Source of the DNA: Rhizodiscina lignyota
Lineage: Eukaryota > Ascomycota > Dothideomycetes > Aulographales > Rhizodiscinaceae
Reading direction: 5' to 3'
Assembly: GCA_010015805.1 (NCBI GenBank)
Contig: ML978123.1
Span: 2,604,001 to 2,668,000, forward strand
Length of the DNA: 64,000 bases
Shown: positions 58,193 to 64,000 of the stretch, in pieces
Position numbering within the stretch: the first letter of the stretch is position 1
Layout of the letters: the number at the start of each line of letters is the position of its first letter
Made by a program: the position numbers and the translations under genes
The notes under the pieces: model-generated
The model's input: the letters and a program-made list of their open reading frames with translations, nothing else
What the model was told of the DNA's origin: nothing
Databases searched by the model: none

Positions 58193-58832
58193 GGCTGCTT
58201 TCGGAAAAGAATGTATACAACTGAAGAAGGATTCAAAAGACTGCCCAGCAGTGGAGTAGAATGCAAATGAAGAGAAGGAATGAGAGCAAATGAGAAGAAA
58301 TGTAAGCTTGAAGTGGCGTGATGAATAACAGCAGACGGCTGAATGGCCTTATATATGGTGGACAGGCGCACCGCAGATTCAGTGTGGCTCACCACTTACC
58401 AGTTCGCTAGAGACTACGCGGCGGGAGGAGGCTCGGTTAGTGATTGGATCTTCATTGAGGGATGAAGACTTGTCCGTTGAGTGTTTCCGAGCTGTTCTCA
58501 ATCGCACATCATCGCCGTGGTCCGTCTCCTACGTGGATACTGGTCCTTGCACCGTAACCGCCCGTTTTACACTTCTGATACAAGAAACATGGCGTTCTTG
58601 TCATTCCGTGGTTAGGCCGAAAAAATTGAGGTAAATATATCCGGAACTGTCTCAGGACGAAACTAAGGGGAATAGCATTCCTTTTTGCAATTTTGCTTGT
58701 GCATCGAGTCATTGTATGAGAGATATCGGCTGCTTCGCTGTATCCTCATTTTTCAGATTTTTCTCATTCGCAACTTCCTCAAGCATTCTCATTTCCAATT
58801 TCTTTAAAATACTACCATCGAATTCAGCTACA
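58193..58832. promoter_or_regulatory. Divergent promoter of precursor and first UstYa gene
   Basis: 640 bp between two divergent starts. A TATATAAGG faces the precursor at 58347-58355. No gene is seen inside. Co-control is inferred. Confidence 0.5.
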
Positions 58833-59723
58833 ATGAGTCACAAATATCAGTCTTTACCCTTCGAAGCTGAGAAGCACTATGCGACTCACTCCGATTCCTC
58901 ATCCACAATCGGCGATCCCGACGATCTAGATGCGAAATCAGACCTCGAGTTCGATGAGGTCGAGCTCGGCATCCAAAAACCCTCCCTCAGAGAAAGGCTC
59001 CGGCTATCATGGCTTTGGCCGATCCATGCCATTCTTTTCATGACCTCCTTCACGCTCTTCATGTTCTCAATCACTCTTCAACCATCGACATTACAGCATG
59101 TCGAACAATTCTCCGCCTGGTCACCGGCAGAGGACGCTGTCAGTTACGAAACAGTTCGATTTAACATCACGACGAAAGAAAATCGATTCGTCGGCTCTGG
59201 CCCCGCAGTCGATCAAGCCTGGAGAGAAATTTCATACGATGTTGGCGACCAATGGCTGTCTAAGACCGACCTCGCGAGGCTCGGCATGCCTGAGACTTCC
59301 GTGAAGGTAGACCACCCTCAGACAGGTGAGGAAGGTTACCGTGTAGGAATGGAGGTATTTCACCAGCTCCACTGCCTCAACCTTCTCCGAAGGGTGACGT
59401 ACAAAGAGTACTACGAGCCACTCGGGGGTGAGTTTGCGGGTGGGCGCAAGGAACTGCAGGAGCATACAGGTAAACACTTTCGTCCCCCCTTTGGTTGAAC
59501 AGCACTGAACAAGCGTATAGACCATTGCATCGAAGTACTCAGGCTAAACTTGCTCTGTAACGCGGACATTGGTGTCTTTACGCTCTACATGGTGCCCGGA
59601 GATCCATTGGCATGGCCCGAGCTCAACTCCAAACATGTATGCCGGAATTTCGATGGCGTGCGGCAGTGGGCACTTGACAACTCGGTGGGAAACATGGAAG
59701 CGGGCGACTTAGTGAACAGTTGA
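58833..59723 (+). CDS. UstYa-family (DUF3328) oxidase, copy A
   Basis: Two exons (58833-59469, 59521-59723) encode 279 residues. After a polar acidic N-terminus there is one membrane helix (about residues 60-82, LWPIHAILFMTSFTLFMFSI), then the UstYa domain. The two diagnostic motifs are HQLHC (177-181) and HTDHC followed by IEVLR (211-220); the second is interrupted by the intron at 59470-59520. These His/Cys pairs define the DUF3328 family, whose members UstYa/UstYb and related proteins are required for oxidative macrocyclisation of ribosomal peptides (established) and some act in other pathways. It is divergent from the precursor gene. It likely acts in the secretory lumen. Confidence 0.93.
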
Positions 59724-60753
59724 AGCCAAGGTCAAGCGACGATGTAACTGTACTCCGTAGAATAGGGAGAAATGGCACAATTTTATGAAACGTCGGCATC
59801 GCTTTAATCGATTCATGTTCCAACCAGCAACGGGGAAGACTGCTCGAGCCTTCAAGTGCCACCTTCTTGTTACAAACATTAGCTAATGGTTGCCGTGTAC
59901 ATGCTGTTTGTTTAAGCTCGACGCTTAAGGTTGATGTTAGTGATGACGCCTTTGTGGAGAAATGCTATTAGCCGTCGAAACGTCGCCCCACAGTCTGTGA
60001 CATCTCGCTTAGCGAAACTAGCCACATTAACCCCTTTTTCTCCCTTGCAACAACATCCCATAAATCTCGCTTTCGGGCCATTTTGTGAGGACTCGTTACA
60101 GAAGTCCGGTCTCTATCCGGAAAACCGGTCGACGGGTGAGACTCGATTGGCTCCTGTCCATCTCCATCAGCGTGAACCCCTCCGCTCTGAAACGATGTCT
60201 CGGCTCCTAGCGCTCGTCAAAAGGCGCCGTCCAGGTCCTTTGTTTGACATTGCAAGGTCGGGGACTGCCAGATCAGGATACAAAAAACAATTGTGAGCTA
60301 ATTAACCCGTTTGGCGCCTCCGAGTCAAGCGCGTCTCCGACTGGTCGTCTGTGAATTCCGACCAGCCGCCGTCTTTACAGCGCACACCATCGCACCTCAA
60401 ACAGCGCCATCGGGGCTCTTCTGACTGTGCTGTTAATGTGGATCTGACAGCGTCTGTTACAACTGACCGTGAGCAAAATTGAGTGCAAACATGTTTCTTG
60501 TCTCAGCAATACGGACTTTTAGTCGAGATAATGGCTCGGTAGTTATCTTCCACCAGAGCAGACGGCAGAAGGTGTGCACCCAACCACACGTTCACTGTTT
60601 TCCGCCCTGATACTTCCTTTCGCATACTATAGTAATTTGGTCTGAATTTCCGAGACTCTGAGAGTCCAGTCTTCTATTCAGCTTGACCGTTTTCTATCGT
60701 GCACTTCCATTCCACAGACCGAAAAGGAAGACGTTGTCGCTGCCGCCTTACGA
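59724..60753. other. intergenic between the two UstYa genes
   Basis: About 1 kb. One TACTCCGTA motif at 59751-59759. A 121-codon frame (59931-60296) has no recognisable content. Confidence 0.5.
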
Positions 60754-61844
60754 ATGGATGAGAGCAGATATCCCATGTTGCCGCTCCGTCGGATTGACGA
60801 AGATGAAGAGGAAAAGCTTGGAGATAATTACTCAGACAGCACTAAGATATCGTCGAGATCCACATCACCACACGTTAAGTTTCTGTCACCGATACGAGAA
60901 AGCGAAGAGTCCAACCCAACTTGGTCGCACTTGAGAGAGGGCCAGCCAAGAAGATCAGAAGCCTGCTTGACGTGGGCGCGCTGGGTGGTTGTAGTGTGTC
61001 TGCAGTGCATTCTTATCGCAGCGGTCCTGCTTCCACGGAGTGCGGGTGTGAGAGAGCAGCAAGCGGAACTCCAGGGGAAGACTGTCGAGACCGGAGATGA
61101 CATCAATGGCTTATACAAGACGCGTAAGTCCTCTGAAGATACTGCTGAAGCTATGGAACTAACAGTCTTCATATTAACAGTATCACACTCGTACGAGTAC
61201 CTAACATTCGACGCTGAGAAGTTCGTTCCGAACATGACCACGAACGCCAATCGGATGGAAGTGAGGAGAAATTGGGATATGCTCATGCCGTGTAAGTATT
61301 TCATGAGCCATTGCTCTTCCCATCTCCTGTCTGCCATTCTTCTTTGACATCTCGTCCTGGTGTCTCAATCCGTTCCGACGCTAATTGAAATAAATAGTGG
61401 GAAGTGGTAGCGTCGCAATCCCGAACTATCGAGACCACCCTCTCCTCGGGAATCCCATTACAGATGACCCAATCCGCTCCGGCCCCTTGTTTGAGGCTTC
61501 CTGGACACACTCTTTACATTGTGTAAGTGCCTATCGTTCATCCTCTATCTCGCACCGCCGAACACATTACCAACACTGTGCAGCTATACTACGTTGTGGA
61601 CTCCTACCACCAACTCATCGTCAACGGCCGTAGTGATGTCGACAACCCATATCATGCCACCCATTGCTTCGAGTACTTGCGCACAAGCATTGTGTGCAAC
61701 CTCGACATGACGCTCGAAGGAGAGCAATCGACAGGGGCCGATAAAGAGAGGGGACAGCCGCATGTGTGCCGGAACCGTGAGGAAGCCGTCAAGTGGATCG
61801 AGGACAGGAGAGTGGATGACATGCAAGATATTGTCGGGCCATAA
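60754..61844 (+). CDS. UstYa-family (DUF3328) oxidase, copy B
   Basis: Four exons (60754-61123, 61181-61291, 61398-61522, 61584-61844) encode 288 residues. The N-terminal 70 residues are polar, followed by one membrane helix (about 74-95, WARWVVVVCLQCILIAAVLL). The catalytic-type motifs are HSLHC (about 198-202, ending exactly at the third intron) and HATHC followed by FEYLR (about 226-235). YRDHPLLGNPITDDPIRSGPLF and the C-terminal CRNREEAVKWIEDRR also fit the family. It is clearly different from copy A, not a recent duplicate. Paired, non-identical UstYa proteins next to a repeat precursor are the standard layout of fungal dikaritin clusters. Confidence 0.92.
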
Positions 61845-62387
61845 ATGCAAAGGTATCCCGCGAATGAGGACAATGCGTCTGCTGGTTTCAGATCGCCACT
61901 CGAGAAGAGCTGTGGCTGTCGTCAAGGAGACGATTGCCGAATTCTAGCGTTCCTTCGCAGAACATTGTGCTTAAGGCTGACAAGGCTTCTGCGGAAGTTG
62001 AACTGCTCCTCCACTGGGGGTGTGCGCGGGTGTTGCTGTTACTTCTGCCGAGCTCGAACCCCTTCTCGGCGATGTGGGTGGCTGGCTCGGAAGATGCTTC
62101 CAAGCTCAAATCACTTCGCAACAAACAATGCAGCTTGTGCAATAGTTGCATGTACTGAAATCAAATACAATTCCATCGCCTTACAGGCCGCAATAATTCT
62201 CTGACATTCATGGATGCCTCAGTCTGCGATCAGCTATGCCTATCATTGCAGTCAAAGAACAAACAACCAAGAGATAGAAAAGGCATATGATAACGACACA
62301 TCGATATATGTATCATGCATGTTGAAAAGCTCGCTAAAGTCTACAGGATATCCTACTTATTACATGAAACTGACCAAGCTCCAAACC
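61845..62387. other. intergenic between convergent genes
   Basis: About 540 bp of 3' flanks; nothing recognised. Confidence 0.6.
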
Positions 62388-64000
62388 TTAACTCCGGTTG
62401 ACAGCATGCTTACTCATTTGCCGTATCCTATGTCCATAGAAGTAAAACACATACGGTACGGGTACCAAAAGCGCACTGATGGCCCCCAAAATCGTCAGAG
62501 TCCAATGCACTCCCATATTCTCGTAGAACGGAATGCCCACGACCGTCATCCCGCCAGCAGCCCAGTACCGGATCAACGTCACGCTCGCGAGTGCAGAAGC
62601 GCTGTACACCTCATACACATCGATGATGTACATGTACGAGCTGATGAATATGCACAAGACGCCATATCCGAAAAGCACAGAGGCCAGGAGCGGTGACCAG
62701 ATAGAAATTGACGGGTAGCTCGTCCATCCCATCCAAAACAGTGACACCGGTATCGCGACTGCGCCGCCTAGCATCGCGAACCAAAGGCGGAATTCTGGTG
62801 GCAGTTTGCTGCCACCTTCTTCTTCGATCTTGCGCAAGTCGCGCTTCGCCCATCTGTAAATGATTGGGACTGGTCCCATGGAGGCGACGAGTCCCACGCC
62901 GATGCCGAGGAACAGGAGACCGGTGATACCGACCGAAGTGCCGTGGACGTCAGCAAAGATGTATTCGTAGCCGTCGAAGAATGTAAAGAGGACGATATAT
63001 ATGACCGTCAGATATAGCGCTACGAGCATTATAATCGGTTCGGTCGCGGTAAGGACAATTGGGCGATAGAGCGCTGTCCGGAGACGTGTGAGGAAAGTTT
63101 CGTCGCGGATCTCAACGGCTGCACGATATCTGTCATCCCCAGTGACTCGGCGCAGGTGGGCAGCGCGCCATTTGAGTAAGATCGGAGCATATGTTTCGGG
63201 TTGGAAGAGGAAGAGGAGGGCAAGAATAAGGCCAGCCATGAGGAGCGTGCTCCACTCAGTCCAACGCCAACTGACTACGTTGCTTTGCACAATGAAACCG
63301 CCCATGACCTTTTTGGGACGTCAGCTATGTTTACATCATCAAGAGGGAATGATTAGCTTACCGGTCCAACAACGGTCCCCTCAAATGCCATAGACGCAAA
63401 GAAGGGGAAAGCAATAATGCGTTGCATAGGCTTCCATAAGTCTGCAATACTGCCGCCTGCGCACACTAATGGAGTGCTGCCAAAAATGCCGGCGATGAAG
63501 CGGAAGGCGAGCTGAGCTCCAATGTTTGGTGCGAGTCCTGAAGCCATGATGAAGATAGAGAAGAGGAGCATTGTGACGATGTAAACTGGGTTGCGCCCGA
63601 CGGTCTCAGAAAATGGTCCTGCGAATAGTGCTCCAGCTCCGAAGCCAATGAGATAGATACCTGGTATCGTAAGTCAGTAAGGAGTGTTCGAATATATATT
63701 ACGGGGGCCCAAGCGGGCCACATACCTGTCGCCAGACTCTCCGTCACTTGGCTAACACCAAACTCAGCGGCAGCCTCGTGGACGGCGGTACTATCAATAC
63801 TGGCTGCAACGCTAACGACAAAGGCGACAGCTGCAACCATTATTGTTGCGAAGATTCTGATACCATAGCCCCAATTGTGTGGGTTCATAGGGTCGTCCGG
63901 TCCTTGATACCCTACAACGAACACCTGTTGGCTGACGCCAGGTAGCCCTTTACCCTCATGCGTCGTCCTCGAGCGTATGTCGATGCCAGTTAAAGAGTGT
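62388..64000 (-). CDS. MFS drug/polyamine-type exporter, 5' end outside window
   Basis: Three exons are visible (64000-63726, 63660-63362, 63308-62388); the frame is open to the right edge, so the true start lies beyond it. About 498 residues are present. The N-terminal EGKGLPGVSQQVFVVGYQGPDDPMNPHNW is the usual cytosolic lead-in of DHA1-type MFS transporters of fungi. Helical segments follow from IRIFATIMVAAVAFVVSVAAS onward, with GPFSETVGRNPVYI after helix 2 and WRWTEWSTLLMAGLIL before the central loop, and the C-terminus YFYGHRIRQMSKHAVNRS. It probably exports a small molecule through the plasma membrane. Its position beside the UstYa genes suggests export of the peptide product, which is an inference. 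Confidence 0.88.

Noticed and set aside
59931-60296. 121-codon frame between the two UstYa genes as an extra cluster gene
   Set aside because: Composition and lack of motifs fit chance.

Overview
The window is nuclear DNA of a filamentous ascomycete (Pezizomycotina; Dothideomycetes or Eurotiomycetes are most likely, but the class cannot be fixed from sequence alone). The evidence is genes split by many 45-70 nt GT-AG introns with CTAAC/CTGAC-like branch sites, roughly 2.4 kb per gene, a fungal Zn2Cys6 regulator, the filamentous-fungal domains DUF3328/UstYa and DUF3716, and an AT-rich inverted-repeat element that looks RIP-altered. I rebuilt exon structures by hand from splice signals, frame continuity and protein family knowledge; all joined coding lengths are multiples of three.

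1-17.7 kb is mainly lipid and central metabolism: a 5'-partial Zn2Cys6 regulator, peroxisomal acyl-CoA oxidase and a divergent AMP-forming acyl-CoA synthetase (both ending in the peroxisomal signal AKL), an alpha/beta hydrolase with an SCP2-like leader domain, the flap endonuclease FEN1/RAD27, an unknown membrane protein, glutaryl-CoA dehydrogenase and a phosphoglucomutase-family enzyme. 18-32.6 kb holds a secreted PI-PLC-like protein, a Whi5/Nrm1-type G1/S corepressor, the ribosome-assembly GTPase BMS1 and two tandem F-box genes, the second without an ATG. 33-43.3 kb holds a sugar transporter, the clamp-loader subunit CTF18, a BTB protein with a proline-rich tail and a DUF3716 protein, followed by a 305 bp inverted-repeat element. 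45-54.7 kb holds peroxisomal 3-ketoacyl-CoA thiolase, a naphthol-reductase-like SDR with a GC-AG intron, a gamma-tubulin complex component and a secreted DUF7029/DUF7223-type protein.

56.5-64 kb is the most notable part: a candidate ribosomally made, post-translationally modified peptide (RiPP) gene cluster of the ustiloxin/dikaritin type. It has a secreted precursor built from Kex2-bounded repeats (56512-58192, minus strand, 12 exons), two UstYa/DUF3328 genes with the HxxHC motif pairs (58833-59723 and 60754-61844, plus strand) and an MFS exporter running off the right edge. The repeats carry an F-G-[P/S]-W segment flanked by acidic residues and V-D-K-R. The precursor DNA is itself a ladder of repeated exon-intron units with four 13-nt microexons. 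The cluster probably continues beyond base 64000.

Functional links: acyl-CoA synthetase, acyl-CoA oxidase and thiolase would form a peroxisomal beta-oxidation route. Oxidase, thiolase and glutaryl-CoA dehydrogenase each carry a CCTCGG/CCGAGG hexamer within 200 bp of the start, the site known for fungal fatty-acid regulators of the FarA/FarB type.
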